A program made the position numbers and the translations under genes. Of a stretch of 64,000 nucleotides of DNA, positions 45,652-58,405 are shown piece by piece. The notes under the pieces are model-generated. The model worked only from the letters and a program-made list of their open reading frames with translations. It did not search any database and was not told where the DNA came from. This DNA comes from Theobroma cacao (Eukaryota; Streptophyta; Magnoliopsida; Malvales; Malvaceae): contig NC_030853.1 of NCBI RefSeq assembly GCF_000208745.1, forward strand, positions 16,531,710-16,595,709, given 5' to 3'. The stretch's first letter is position 1. Each line of letters starts with the position of its first letter.

Positions 45652-46078
45652 TGAAAAAACTCACGTCTTGTTCTCTACCGCACAATGCAGCTAAGCATAG
45701 AAACCAGATCAAAAACCCCAGCAAAAACCACAACTATCAAAGAAGCACAAGAAACAGAGGAAACAAACAAAAAAAAAGGAAGACCCAGATCAAAAAGAAG
45801 GTTCTTTTAGTAAAAAGAGATGGAAAATCTTGAAACTATATGTAAGTAAAGAATCCGTATCCTGTTTTGTTAACCTGGTGGAGTTGAAAGCGTTAAACAA
45901 GATCTAGGTGGCTAAAGAACCCTCAACAAATAGTGGGTTTTGACTCTTTGTTGTGTATTCTTCACTGTGTTGTTTATACTAAGCAACCAGAGGATCAAAC
46001 TGAAAGGGAGAGTTTTGGTTAAGTAGCTGTTGCTTGTTTTTGCAGTAGTAAGCAAAAAAAGACACGAGAAATGAAAGG

Positions 46079-46120
<42 letters not shown>

Positions 46121-46499
46121 CTTCTTGAAATCCTTGCATGTCAAGCAAAGCTACAAAGGTTAACAGGGCTTGGGAAGAGCCTTCTATTCTCTCCACTGCA
46201 CGATCGAACTGCCTAGCATACGGACAAAAAAATTAAAACAAAGAAAATTGGCTATATTCCAAATAAAAGACCCAAAAAAAAAAAAAGGAAAGGTTTTTAC
46301 CAAATTTTTTGTCACAATTTTTACACTTGAAGTCCAATTGATTGCAAAAGCTCCTGAACAATACATAAATGATAGGAGAACCAACAAAATACAATTAAAT
46401 TGTACTGATTTTATTTTTGTTTTGGTGTTTGTGATTTATTTTAAATTTATGTTAAAAGTAAAAATTTGTAAAAAGAAAAGTGATATTATAAATTATGTA
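45652..46499 (-). other. 5'UTR and promoter of the C2H2 gene, with a (GA)n microsatellite
   Basis: A (GA)n run of about 35 bases at 46082-46116 reads (CT)n on the gene strand, typical of plant 5'UTRs and core promoters. The 94-codon frame that crosses it gives a low-complexity Leu-Ser peptide and is not supported as a gene. The leader may start near 46150-46250. No TATA box is distinct from the background. Confidence 0.45.
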
Positions 46500-47040
46500 A
46501 TTAGTTTTTATACTTTTTAAAATTAACAATATTAGTCTAGTATATTAAAAATTTTCTATTATCTACATTAATATGACATTTGACTGTACTGACATGACTT
46601 TTTTTACTGATGTAACATTGAATTTAATTAAAGAACAACGATGAAGTGACATTTCACGAATGATGCAATAATAGTACTGACATGGCATATTGATATGGAA
46701 TTTATAAATGCAGACATGAAATTAATCAACTTGAACTAATAGTTTTAAATAGGATTGAAAAAAAAATATTAATGATACGAATAAATTTATGAGATTTAAG
46801 AAAAAAATGTTATGAAATAAAGAAGAATTGAATTTTTGTACTCCTTAATTTAAAACAAAGAAAATAATGATGTGAAATAAATCAAAAATGTTATATCATA
46901 GTTAACACATTATCATATTTAATGCCACATCAGTAAAACAATATCATATCAACATAAATAACAGAAAAATTTAAATGCTATTAAAAATGAGATTAATATT
47001 ATCAATTTTAAAAAGCAGAAAGATTCAATTTTTACAAATT
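46500..47040. repeat. AT-rich inverted-repeat element, copy C
   Basis: The left arm at about 46500-46640 (TTTTTAAAATTAACAATATT, TCTATTATCTACATTAATAT, then TTTACTGATGTAACATTGAA) is mirrored by the right arm at about 46905-47040. The reverse complement of that arm reads TTTTTAAAATTGATAATATT, TCTGTTATTTATGTTGATAT, then TTTACTGATGTGGCATTAAA. Arms of about 140 bp enclose a centre of about 260 bp with no ORF. It is a foldback-type non-autonomous element, apparently distinct in sequence from copies A and B. Ends are approximate. Confidence 0.55.
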
Positions 47041-50000
47041 ATTGTATAAAGATTAAATCCACCACTTTGATAAACTATAGGGACTGATTTCATAATTTAA
47101 CCTTAATTAAACTATAATTTAGGAAGAGATTTAAGATTTAACATTTCATTTTTTAATAAGTTTATTAATTACATGTACGTTACATGGTTTTTCTCATAAA
47201 ATAGGAGTTTAATTTTAGTAGAAACTGTTTTTTTATTATAAAATTTGTATAATTAATGTAATGCTTACTAAAATTCATTAAATTTTATAAATATGATTTT
47301 AAAATTGAATTTATTTTTCCTTATTAATTCTAATTTATTAATTTAATTTTATTAATAATATACATAAATTAATTTTAAATTTATTTTAATTGGATATTTA
47401 ACCAATATGAGTATTTAATGAGTAGTGTTTCCGGATAATAATTTCAAATTTTAAATAAAATTTTATAAGATTCGGGTACCTTATCAAATAATCGAGTTCG
47501 AACTAAAAGATACTTAAAAAATAATTAATATCTCTATTCCAAACAAAAATAAGTAAAAAAAAAAAAAGAAGTTGAATTAGGAAGTTAAAATGAAACCACA
47601 TTGTAAAAGAGTTGTGATTAAGGAATGGAACATCTCTTTTTGTTTCCTTAGATTAGCCCAAGAAAGAGAAAAATAGAGAAATAAGTTGGAAATTAAAAGC
47701 ACAGAAAGAGAAAAGAAAGGTGGGGAGAATCTTAGATAAGTGAAAAACATCAAAAACATGATCAACGGTTAGGATGATCCCATCAGAACCTTTCTCCCAT
47801 CCATTGCCTTACAACTTTCTTCACATAGAAAGGAGTAGCAATCAAGTGGTGCCAAAAGCAATTTTTGTTTTATTAATAGAAATTGGAATGTGGGATGGTT
47901 GGTTAACTTTGGGAAATTAGGTTTCATTTTATCAAATGTGAGATTGACCTTTAACAAACTTCATTCTTGAGGTTGCCTTCATTTCTTTTCTTTTTAGTTT
48001 TTAACCATTTATTCTGTTTTGATGGTCAATTAATATTGGGAATACTTGTAAATGGTGAAGCACCTGTACAGTACTACTGGGTTCACCTCAATTAAACTCA
48101 AATCTTTATTGGTTACATGAATCAATGTTAGAGTAATTCTTGAGTTTGGCTCTACCTTTCCATTGAAAGGGCTTTGGTTTGGTTTTGCTTTGTTTATATT
48201 ATCTCTTCATGTCATTAAACTCATTATGGAGAGTGGTTTGAGATTCTATATATCACCAACCCCTTGATTAGGACCTTAATTATTTTACTCATGAGGATGT
48301 GAAGATCTGTGGGCTTCTTAATTTGTTATTTTAATCTAGTGGAGACTTTGCTGCTGCTACTGAATCCTCTTGGCCATCTACTATTAACAGGCTGGCCAAA
48401 CATAGATCAGATCAAAGAAAAAGGTCTGGTTGGTCACATTCAGGAACCAGGATAACCTACCCTATCATCGCATCAACTTTTGCCTAAAGGCTTATTTTCA
48501 TATATTTCAAAGGAATAACTTGTGAGTTGCTACTGAATGTTGTTGTAACATCTCAATTTAGCAAATAAAAGAAGAAAAACAAATGAAGGTGAAGAAAAGA
48601 GAGACAGTAATGCATGAGAAGAATGTGGCTAGGAAGTCATATACTACTATTTGTAGGGTAAGAAATCCCACATGTTTTCATTAAGTATTGTTTTGACATT
48701 ACCCATTGTCTACAATCTTCACTTAAGACCGTCCAAATTGATGCTTAAATTGGACAACTTGACACCTTGCATGAAAAAAGTTGGCTACCCATTGTCTTAT
48801 ACCCTCTCACATCATTAAAATGAAGACAAAAACCTCAACTTTTTGTGTGGTTGGTCAGTTAATCTAAGTCATCCATCGCCCATTTACCCACATCCATTGA
48901 AGGGGAAAAAAAAAAAAACACAAATGAATTTTTTACCACGGGATGGCTAATCTTGTCAGAAGTATGCAATCAACTGCTTACCAGAGAATGAGCTTTGAGC
49001 AAAAGCTTCAGCTAAGCTAAGATGTCAGTTTCATGTCTACCTATTAAGAGCGGGATTATAATTGAACAACTATGATGCCTCTCATTCTTCATTAAGTAGC
49101 TTTCTAATCTTCAATTAGTGATTAATGTTGGAGTATTATAAGTTTTTATTCTTATCGGTGGTAGATAATTATAAAGAGGTATGGTCTGGCATGCAACTTA
49201 TCATATGCTATGCCTAATGTAACACTCTTACTGTGAAAACTGTTCATCACGTGTCACCACCTTGCAATTATCTCTCTCTCTCTCTTTGAGATATGAGGAA
49301 AGTACGGGGAGAAAGGGGATTCAAACCTTAAAACATGTCATCCAAAAGTAGGTGAATTCCCTACTTACGCCAAAGGCTTAAGAGTATGTTTCTTGGATCT
49401 TTCCTTAAACCAAAAATACTTCTTGATCTTTCCTTAAACCGAAAAGGAATCGTTCTGAAGTGACCGATCAAGCCAACAAAGATCATAACCATCCAACGTC
49501 AAGTAAAGAGAAGCCATCTCCAAAGTAAACCTACGTAACATTAAGAGCATACCCAAGGTTTGTGCAGCACCGCAGCACACAACCATCAAGCAGCATAAAG
49601 AAATTGCACACTAGAGGTCACTGATATAGCATGGGTATGCACAAAGAAGGGTCCTCGTATGTTCAAGAAAAAAGAGAAAGAGAAGTAGTAGGAGAACAGC
49701 TAAAGAAGTATTCAGCTACCCATCAGGCATGAATGACAAAAACTAGAATTTATTCTCACAGATTGTAAATGATTACATTTATAGCAAAGCCATCTTCGCT
49801 TGAATAAATACACCGCTACACCAAAAATTAAAAAAAAAAGTAGCAAATAAACACATTTGCTCATGCCAGATAAACACAATCAACAGACTCGCAAAGACCA
49901 AAACTAAGTCCAATCATGAGTTGAGGTCCCTTTCTACAGGGATCCCTTCTGATGGAATCACCACTCATCCTGTATATTATTCCCGAGAGACTGATCCTGA

Positions 50001-50502
50001 TGAAGAAAAAGAACAGGATTCATGTCCTGGCGGTACTGGTGCTGCAAACTGCAAATTGAAGACAAAATTCCATGAGTTTCTTTGTCACACCCATGGATAC
50101 TAACATACTCCCAAGAAACTAATCATGTAACACAATTCTTCTTGTCTGCTACATGCAGAAGTTCTCACTGGAAAATATATCAACCTTTATTTTGAAACAG
50201 CTGATTTTCAATCACCATGAGGATCCTTACCATCCAACAAACGTTGGAAAGCTCTATCAGGCTTAGCTTGAATTTGAAAGATTCAAGAGAAATCACTAAC
50301 AGGAATTGAAAACACACCATTGTCAGCCTTGCATTCCTCAAAATTCCTTGGAGGAAGCACTTTACATTCAAACATTGCACAGCTAAAGAAATTAACTCTC
50401 CATTATGATATTGACATCCAAGTGCTATGCTTGGAAGGCTCCTAAACTTCATCCACCATTACTTTTGTCAACCTATTAATAGTGTGTGACCAGTGAAGTC
50501 AG
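47041..50502. other. Long spacer ending in the 3'UTR of the ELM2 gene
   Basis: AT-rich between 47100 and 47560 and of more ordinary composition afterwards. Short CT runs occur (49270-49286). Several small frames were inspected (47577-47957, 49921-50103, 50180-50452) without finding family motifs or splice partners. The part near 50502 directly follows the ELM2-gene stop and is likely its 3'UTR. Confidence 0.35.
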
Positions 50503-52460
50503 TCACTCTTGACTAGGTTGGTTTGCATTCATCACTGTCTCAGGCAGACCACAGCAATCAACCTTCTCCCTCTGATACTCATATGATGTACATGAGTCAT
50601 CTTGAATATCATAATCATCCTCATTATTCCCCTGAACCTTACTTGAAAGCTGAAAGTCACAGCTATCATAATTACCAATGAAACTTTCAACATGTGGTCC
50701 TGAAATCTCATCTATATCTCCCTCATCTTCTTCATCAGTTGCAGCTCTACAAATATCAGCAACAACATTTCCGGAAGAATCAACCCCATCCTCATCGTCA
50801 TCCTCAATGTACTCATGGCAATCTTCCACATGGTTGTGTTCAAAATGAGCAGAAGTTCCTTGATCACTTGGAGATTCCACGACAGAGTCATCATCCTCTG
50901 CTGGAATTCCACACTCAGCTGTCTGCCACTCATCATCGTCACTATCAATATTTACAGGGTCAACTCGATTCTGCTCAGCACGTTTTCTGAGCATAAAGAC
51001 ATTAAAATAATAACTAACAAGGTCCCTCTTGCTATGGGAAGGGAAAACTGCAGGGAGATGATCCCAGAAATTCTTACCCAGTGACACAGGGTTAGTAAGG
51101 ACGACATTTTGAAATGCTAGCTCTTCCTCTTCAGGCCATCTTTTTGCAAGTTCCTCCCCTGTATCACAGAAACCCAACTCCCCAAATATTTCCGGCCCAA
51201 GGTTCTTCCTTAAATTCTCTCTTGCTTCTGTCACATGTTGTCTAATGCATCTGATAGAACCCTGATCAAGGCACTCACAATCAATTCTGTGTCCCACATC
51301 TTCACAGCAAAACTTTGCAGTTGTTTCAGAATCAGGCATTGGAATGACACAAGTACCCATCATCTTCTTCTGATCATCATCATCATCAACCATAAGGCTT
51401 GCACATGATGATTTAAGGGGAACTTGAGGATCCGATGTATCTGGACAATCTGAAGAGCTCTTCAGACCCTGTTGCCTCCATTCTGGAATATTGGCTTGAT
51501 GCTCTGGTCCAATAGAAACTAGCTTTCGAGGAGAAAGAATAGATGAATAGATCTCATCGGCATGAAGAAAAGCCCTAATTTGGTGTCCAGATGCAAAATA
51601 TTCAGGAAACAATGGAAGATGAACTGCCACCTCTGACTCAGTATCTGCATCTATGCCATTGCTGTTTACCCACCAAAAATGAGGAACAGAACAAGAAGCA
51701 CTAGTTTCATATTCCTTATTGGCTCCACTTAGCACTTTGTTGCATGGATCCTCATCAAACCTACCTTCATCTTGGCATTTACTGTAAATGTCCTCCCATT
51801 TACCTTCTTCAAATTCGAACTCTATCAGTTAGAGAAGCTTACTGAATGTTTTAATTTGACTGGCTAGGTATGGTCAGAAGGCTTATGCACATAATTTGAT
51901 GTGATAAATGAAACATACGCAGGCAATTATTTTACCATGTTAAAAACATAACAAGTTTAGCGCACATAATATTAGAGCTGTGCAACCACATTCCAAATAA
52001 GCATCATAGGCAGATTCATCAAGTGAATGTTCCACATATTTAATCAATGAACTAAAAGAAAATCCACCTTTTGTTTGAAACTTGGAAAACACATGCTCAT
52101 GTGTCTGTGCTTGTCTTATTGAATAGTATCTTAAGTCCTCTATGCAAAGATTGAGTTGTCTAAAAAACTACATAAGTTTACCTAATAATATCAAGTTCAG
52201 TATCATGGATCACAGAATTCATTACATGCAATTTCTAAAGTAAAAGGCCGCATGCCCAATCCAAGAACATATAATCTAGTTATGCATAAAGTTTATAGAT
52301 ATATCAAAATTGTAGTACCAGAAATTTGATGGTTCGGGAGAGCACCATTAGGATGAACACCATTGACAACTGAAGCAAAGCAGCTGGTATTTTCCCATTG
52401 CCTCGGATGCTTACAAACAACCCCTTGAGAGTCATCAACATAAGGACGTTTATGAATCAT
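50503..52460 (-). CDS. ELM2 and SANT/Myb-like domain chromatin protein
   Basis: Two coding exons, 52319-52460 and 50503-51821, join in frame (CTG/GTACTA and CTGATAG/AGTTCG) to 486 residues starting MIHKRPYVDDSQGVVCKHP. An ELM2 entry motif SIGPEHQANIPEWRQ lies at about 150-164. A SANT/Myb-like helical region lies at about 272-327 (RWPEEEELAFQNVVLTNP, then FWDHLPAVFPSHSKRDLV and YYFNVFMLRKR). The C-terminal 150 residues are very acidic. ELM2-SANT proteins bind class I histone deacetylases, and plant members of this type are reported as partners of HDA6-like enzymes in transcriptional repression. That role is inferred here from the domains. An acceptor (TTGCAG) lies just before the ATG, so the leader is spliced, with its first exon probably near 53290-53830. 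Confidence 0.82.
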
Positions 52461-53638
52461 TTTAACCTGCAAGTAATAAGTAATCATATTTTAGAGAATA
52501 AAAGTTTATGCACCAGAGGATTTGTATGAGAAAGGACTTTGCTTTTCTATATCCTTCAAGGAATGCAGCCTAGATTGGAAGAATGAAGGAAAAGGATTCA
52601 CATAGTGGTTAAGAGTCAACTGAGTTGAGTTGAGTTGTACACCTATAACTTTAAATGGCAGTGAGAAAGAACATATCCAGCACTTACAAAGAAGAACCTA
52701 TTTTTAAGACAAGAGTCAAATTATAAATAATACCAAACAAAGATTAAAAAAAGAAAAAGAAGAAGAAGCAGCTTTGCATTTTCTAATAAAAGCAGGCTGC
52801 AAGCCTTGAAGAGAAATGAAAACAGGAAAAAAGTAAACATGCCAAATTACAGAGAATCAAAATATAAACAGTTAGCATATCATGCTAAATTTCAAAAGTG
52901 AAAAAGAAAAAACAAACAAAGAAAAAGCCAAATTAACAACACAGAGAATTCTAATTTTAACCTTTTCCACCGATATAAAAAATCAAACCTTTATTTTTCC
53001 TAGATTTCAAGATTACTATATACCATTTTCCTTTTTTCTCTTGATGATCTCATCCAAAAAAAACCATATTGTAAAAAACCACCATTCCAATATTAACCAT
53101 TTTAATTAGCATATTTATCACTATATTTTTTTAACTATCAAAGTACCCAACAGCTAAAAAAAGCATGAAATCGCATTTAAATGAATAAATTAAAAAGGAA
53201 AAAATCTTGTAAACTATTAATTACAGTTAAAAATAAAATGCAAGTTTATATTTTGCATAATTAAGCTAAATGGACTTGTTATTACCTGAGAATTCGTTGA
53301 CCAATCAGTTGAGAAATTTAAAAGAACCAGGAAATAGTAAATGAAATAAAAAAATGGATAAATAAAAATTATGCTTCTTAAAATAATTAAACACTGATTT
53401 GCAAGAAATAAAGGTATAGAATTAGAAATTTTACTATTTTTAAATATTTTACACAGGAAAAATAAAAGGAAAAAAAAAGGAGATACTTGTGAATAACAGA
53501 ATCTCTATAAAGTTTAGATATTTAAGAATAACCAGAAAAATTCGAACGACCCAGAAAAAATTGAATCAATAAAAAGAAAATCCAAAGTCAAAATGTACAG
53601 ATCAACGAAATTCCCTTTTGAAATCGAAAAATTTTCAG
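52461..53638 (-). other. Leader intron(s) and 5'UTR of the ELM2 gene
   Basis: No coding frame is supported. The acceptor directly before the ATG (ATTACTTGCAG/GTTAAAATG, exon start about 52469) and a donor candidate at about 53287 (TCTCAG/GTAATAAC) suggest a leader intron of roughly 0.8 kb. The enclosed sequence is AT-rich with A-tracts. Confidence 0.4.
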
Positions 53639-54082
53639 AAACCCTAACCCTAGAATCGAATTCAAGACACGGGAATGGGTGCAATAAGGATCAAATGAAA
53701 GAGGAGAAAACGAATAAACGGGTGAGAGTCGAATTGAAGAAACAAAAAGGAAAGAGTTGAAGGAATTTTAGATCAAAAAGGAGAGAAATCGAGACGGATT
53801 TAATTTGGGATCGCGAAATGGGTAAAGTTAGGGCAAGGTTTATTTATAGGAATCTGATTGGTGATCTCCGATGGCTAGAGGAAAACGGAGAAGTTACTAA
53901 AAGAGGTAGAATCTGTAGGAAAATTACGGAAAATGCCACTTTGGGATTCTAGGATCTGAGGGGGACTGATAAGGAAATGGATTTGTCTGACGACTTTGAT
54001 GCAAGAAATTTAGGTTGATCGTCCACTTGCATGCCACGTGGAGGCATGTAGTTGGATGTTTTACTCCTTTGCTTGACACGTG
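53639..54082 (-). promoter_or_regulatory. ELM2-gene promoter: telo-box and two G-boxes
   Basis: An AAACCCTAACCCTAG telo-box (53639-53653) lies in the probable leader. Two ACGT elements lie about 200-250 bp further upstream: CCACGTGG at 54034-54041 and GACACGTGCA, with its core at 54077-54082. Telo-boxes are common near transcription starts of plant housekeeping and translation-related genes. Paired ACGT elements of this kind can act as ABA-response elements. The transcription start is inferred at about 53800-53850. Confidence 0.45.
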
Positions 54083-55824
54083 CAAAATGTGTTTCTTTTC
54101 GTTGAAAATAATGTTAAATTTCATAGAATAGATTTAAAATATTTAGTGGTATAATTTATTTTTTTAAAATAGTTATCTTTTTTGTTTGCACTAACATATA
54201 TTTATTTTTATTATTTCTAAAAATATACATTGAAAAATTTTAATATTTGATTATTAGTGCACAAATGTTTTAAACTACAAATTTTTCAAACAAAATATTT
54301 TAAAAATAAGAATAAAGAGGAAGAAAAAAATATAATAATAAAGCTTTTCATTTTTTTCATTATTTTATTTTCTTTTCTCCCTTTGTTTCTTTTAGTAAAA
54401 ATTTAAAAACGTTTTAGTCATATTAAAATCCAAAACATCTAGATCAAATACATATGCTTGTATAAATTTTCTTAAAAAATAATTTTAAATTATAACTTTT
54501 TTTACGGTATTTGTTTGAAATTAAAAATCAATATTAAAACTTGATGTCGTTTCGATACCTTATTAATCGCTTATTTTTTTAAAATAATATTTTATTAATA
54601 AAATATCAAAGATTTTGTAATCTGACTGTGTATAGAAACTATACAATATCAATGCATCATATATTAATCTAAAATACTTTTATCTATAAGATACTAGGGA
54701 TAAGAGGTTTGTACTTATAAAATTGTACCCTACACTTTCCTATGCCGAAGAAAGCATCGGCTTAATCCAACTAAATAGGTGCAGTGTATATATGAATTTT
54801 GCAAGACCAAAAAGGTTGCAACTTTTTAGCAAAGAAGGCAAATGGTTAAAAGTTAGGGTCAAACAATGGGATAACACTGATACCTCCTTTAAAAAGGTGT
54901 AATTGGATTTAAACCCTGGAGCTTTAGAGTTGAATATTTTTCTTCACCACTTCTACTCACGTTTAGACCAGTAGACTTCCGGTGTATGCCACATGTAGCT
55001 TAGTTGTCAGATTCAATAGCATCTTAAAAGCATGTGAAAGGCTTCATTTGGAACCTTCATGACCTCTCTTTTATACTTTGTCGTGGGGCTGGGGGTGGGT
55101 TGTTGGTTAACTGATGGCAACTCCTTCGATCTCAACTCATTCTTAGATTTTAAGCTTACACTAATGATTTTGTCCATGTTGACTGCAACTTGCTTGGTTA
55201 AGATTGTGATAGTTATGGAAATTTTTAACTGCAATGCAATTTTCCACCTCTGCAGGATTCGCAATGAAGAATAATATTTGCTCATTTGCAGAGAGAGGGA
55301 CAGATATGGAAGTGGGACCCTTAGAGCCTTTTGTCTATGCATTGGCAACTCACTTGTGTCAAAGCAAAATCCAAGTAGAGTTGGCTTTCTTATCATGCAT
55401 AGCTTTTTTGAACTTTCAACTGCTGTTTCTATGCTGAGCAGCACAATGGCTTATGAAAAGTAGAAGATTAGCCAACAACTCTTGTGGAGATCAAATGATC
55501 TTTGAGAGCATAAGTATTTCAATAAAGGGGCAAATGGTTTATGAAAATTTCACAGTTCTAAGATGACACAAGATTAAATCGAACAAGAATAAAGTTCTCA
55601 AACAAACAAGTAACAGAGATATGGTAATATTATCAAATACAATGTAAGGCACAACACAGAGCCTATTACTTTCACCATAATGGTAAATTCCAATTATGCT
55701 GGCTACTATGGGAAAGCAAGGAACAACAAAACTCGTCAAAAAATCAAGGCTAAAGAATCAAACTGACAGCCTCAAACTGTAATCCATTGACCGGCAACAT
55801 AAGCATCCAACCTGTGCATCAAAT
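54083..55824. other. Spacer between the ELM2 and UGD genes
   Basis: AT-rich to about 54650. The stretch 55010-55470 has open frames on both strands (143 codons on minus) but no recognisable motif, and its codon composition looks random. The last 300 bases should contain the UGD 3'UTR. No gene is called. Confidence 0.4.
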
Positions 55825-57267
55825 TTATGCCACAGCAGGCATGTCCTTGAGCCATGGATCCAGTGGCTTACCAATTGAGTACACTATGAAACCAATCTCC
55901 CTGAGCTGGTCCACATTCACAATGTTCCTGCCGTCAAAAACAAAAGCTGGTTTTTGCATGTTGTCGTAAATCCTCTTGAAGTCAAGATTCTTAAATTCAT
56001 CCCACTCAGTCAAAATGCAAATTCCATGTGCATCCTTTGTTGCCTTGTAAGCATCCCAGACACAAGTGACTTGCTTAACAGTTGTGGGACTCATAGGTTG
56101 CAGGTGAAGGGGATGATCCCAGTCGAACTTGTTCATAGTAAGGTCCCTCTGGATCTGGTCCTCAGTGACCTGCGGATCATATATGCTCAACTGAGCTTTG
56201 TCTCCCAAAAGCCCCTTGCACACATCAATGGCCGGGGTCTCCCTAGTATCACCAGTATCCTTCTTGAAGGCAAACCCTAAGATAGCAATCTTCTTGTTTG
56301 AAACTGTGTTAAACATTGAGGAAACAACACGGTTCACAAAACGGTTCTTCTGATAGTCATTGATCTTAATGACTTGCTTCCAATACTCTGCCACCTCTGG
56401 AAGACCATTGCACTCACAGATGTAAACCAGATTTAGAATGTCCTTCTGGAAGCAGGAACCACCAAAACCAACACTAGCATTCAAAAATTTGGGTCCAATC
56501 CTTGTGTCCTTACCAACAGCATATGACACCTGTGTAACATCAGCCCCAGTTGCCTCACAAAGAGCAGACATGGCATTTACAGATGAAATCCTCTGAGCCA
56601 AGAAAGCATTAGCAGCAAGCTTGGAAAGCTCTGCAGACCAAAGGTTGGTGGTCAGAATTCGTTCTTCAGGGACCCAATGAGCATAAACATTCTTCAATGC
56701 TTGGACAGCCTTATTGCCTTCAGGGGTTTCCCGGCCTCCAATGAGAACACGATCAGGGTTAAAAAGATCTTGAATTGCAGTTCCCTCTGCAAGGAACTCT
56801 GGGTTTGAAAGAATTTGGAATTTAATTCCCTTGCTATTATGGGTGAGAATCTTTTCAATTGCCTCAGCAGTTTTGACAGGGACTGTTGATTTCTCAACTA
56901 CAATCTTGTCAGATTTTGATACATCAGCAATCATGCGGGCAGCACTTTCCCAATATGTCAGATCTGCAGCTTTGCCAGCTCCAAGGCCCCGAGTCTTGGT
57001 TGGAGTATTGACAGAAACAAAGACAATATCAGCCTCACGCACATGTTTCTCAACATCAGTGCTGAAGAAAAGGTTCTTGCCCCGACACTGCTTCACAACA
57101 CCATCAAGACCAGGCTCATAGATAGGGAGCTGGTCACTGTTCCATGCATTAATACGAGGTATAGAGATATCAACAACAGCCACTTCAATAGATGGGCATT
57201 TAAGCGCAATCACAGCCATTGTAGGCCCACCAACGTAACCAGCTCCAATGCAACAGATCTTCACCAT
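55825..57267 (-). CDS. UGD: UDP-glucose 6-dehydrogenase
   Basis: An intronless 480-residue CDS, the standard length for plant UGDs. The N-terminal Rossmann fold shows GAGYVG (8-13) for NAD binding. The middle domain includes [16 protein letters not shown] with catalytic Cys272, the Lys of [19 protein letters not shown], and the conserved [10 protein letters not shown]. The C-terminal UDP-binding domain carries [14 protein letters not shown] and FDGRN. The cytosolic enzyme oxidises UDP-glucose twice to UDP-glucuronate using 2 NAD+. This opens the nucleotide-sugar branch to UDP-GalA, UDP-xylose and UDP-arabinose for pectin and hemicellulose. All catalytic residues are present. The neighbouring GAUT uses a downstream product of this pathway. 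Arabidopsis has several UGD copies, in segments that share neighbours with this window, so I give no paralogue number. Confidence 0.97.
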   Translation of the reverse strand: MVKICCIGAGYVGGPTMAVIALKCPSIEVAVVDISIPRINAWNSDQLPIYEPGLDGVVKQCRGKNLFFSTDVEKHVREADIVFVSVNTPTKTRGLGAGKAADLTYWESAARMIADVSKSDKIVVEKSTVPVKTAEAIEKILTHNSKGIKFQILSNPEFLAEGTAIQDLFNPDRVLIGGRETPEGNKAVQALKNVYAHWVPEERILTTNLWSAELSKLAANAFLAQRISSVNAMSALCEATGADVTQVSYAVGKDTRIGPKFLNASVGFGGSCFQKDILNLVYICECNGLPEVAEYWKQVIKINDYQKNRFVNRVVSSMFNTVSNKKIAILGFAFKKDTGDTRETPAIDVCKGLLGDKAQLSIYDPQVTEDQIQRDLTMNKFDWDHPLHLQPMSPTTVKQVTCVWDAYKATKDAHGICILTEWDEFKNLDFKRIYDNMQKPAFVFDGRNIVNVDQLREIGFIVYSIGKPLDPWLKDMPAVA

Positions 57268-58405
57268 TTTCTTTGTATACTATAACCTAAACAAGGAGAA
57301 CTATTCATATATCAGATTGTGAAAACCACCTTAATCTTCCAAAGCAGAAACAAAATGGTGAATCTAGAAGAAACTTAACAACCATTGTCATTTCAATAAC
57401 AGCAAGATCCATATGGTAATTTGTATGTAGCAAGCATCTTGTCAGTTTATGTAATGTGCTATCAGAAAGCTTATTTCATCTGATTATGGCCTTTCCAAAA
57501 GCTTCCCTCAACCACCATACTAGACTAAGCTTCCTACTAATTCTTAAACGTGATTCTCTAAGAAACTAGAAAGTTAAACTGATATTGAAAATGAACTACT
57601 ACTCAAGCATACCACAGAAGACAATAACTAGATAACAATATACTATCAGATCTGACTGAGGCATCCAAGCACCGACAAGTATCTCCAGTTAAATTTTAAC
57701 TAACAGATCAATAAATTGAGCATAAGACAAATGATAGATCCATCATTTAAAGGAAAAGGTAATGAAAATCAATACAATTCAATTTAGATCCATAGACAAT
57801 TAGCTTGGTTCAAAATTCCTATCCAAGTTTCGTGACAAATACATTAACACAATTACAGATCAACCAAAAGGACAACTTGGCAAACAGATCTGTCTAGTTA
57901 GCCGACTTAAAAACGTGCTCATTTTATAAAATAGAAACTACTCACTTTCATTTATGAAAAACCAATTTGAAAAAAGCAAGAGATTTTGAGTCTTTTCAAA
58001 TAGAGACTCAGATCAAGAACTGCCAAGGAAGTATCTAGTTAACCATCAAAGCAACCTTAATTACAAAAACAAAAACTACCCATTTTAGTTCATGAAAAAC
58101 CATTGTGGAAAAGGAAAGAAAGTTTGAATCTTGTCAAATGGAGACTCAGATCAAGAACAAGCACTCATAAGGACTCATTTTTAAGCAGCAAAAGAAGCAA
58201 GAAAAACACTACCCACAAAACGAAGGAAACCCAAATCAATAAAAAGAAAATGCAAAGAACTAAAAAGAATTGAAAATGGAATAATTTATGTTAATTTACC
58301 TTAAGAATCGCTCCTCAAAGATGGACAGAGAGTTCAGAGAAAGAGAGAAGTGAGGAGCTTTGCCTTAACGACATGAAATCAGAAGAGCGGGGTGGTCGTT
58401 TTATA
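57268..58405 (-). promoter_or_regulatory. UGD leader intron, first exon and TATA box
   Basis: On the minus strand TTAAG/GTAAAT (exon end at 58300) and TTGTTTAG/GTTATAG (exon start at 57286) define a leader intron of 1013 bp, leaving 19 untranslated bases before the ATG. TATAAAA lies at 58399-58405, which places the transcription start near 58370 and makes the first exon about 70 bases. A 5'UTR intron in front of an intronless CDS is usual for plant UGD genes and often raises expression. Confidence 0.7.

Noticed and set aside
45912..46196. 94-codon minus frame crossing the (GA)n tract
   Set aside because: It gives a low-complexity Leu-Ser run from a microsatellite in the presumed C2H2 leader and shows no family similarity.
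55013..55444. 143-codon minus frame between the ELM2 and UGD genes
   Set aside because: It has random-looking composition, overlapping open frames on the other strand and no recognisable domain.
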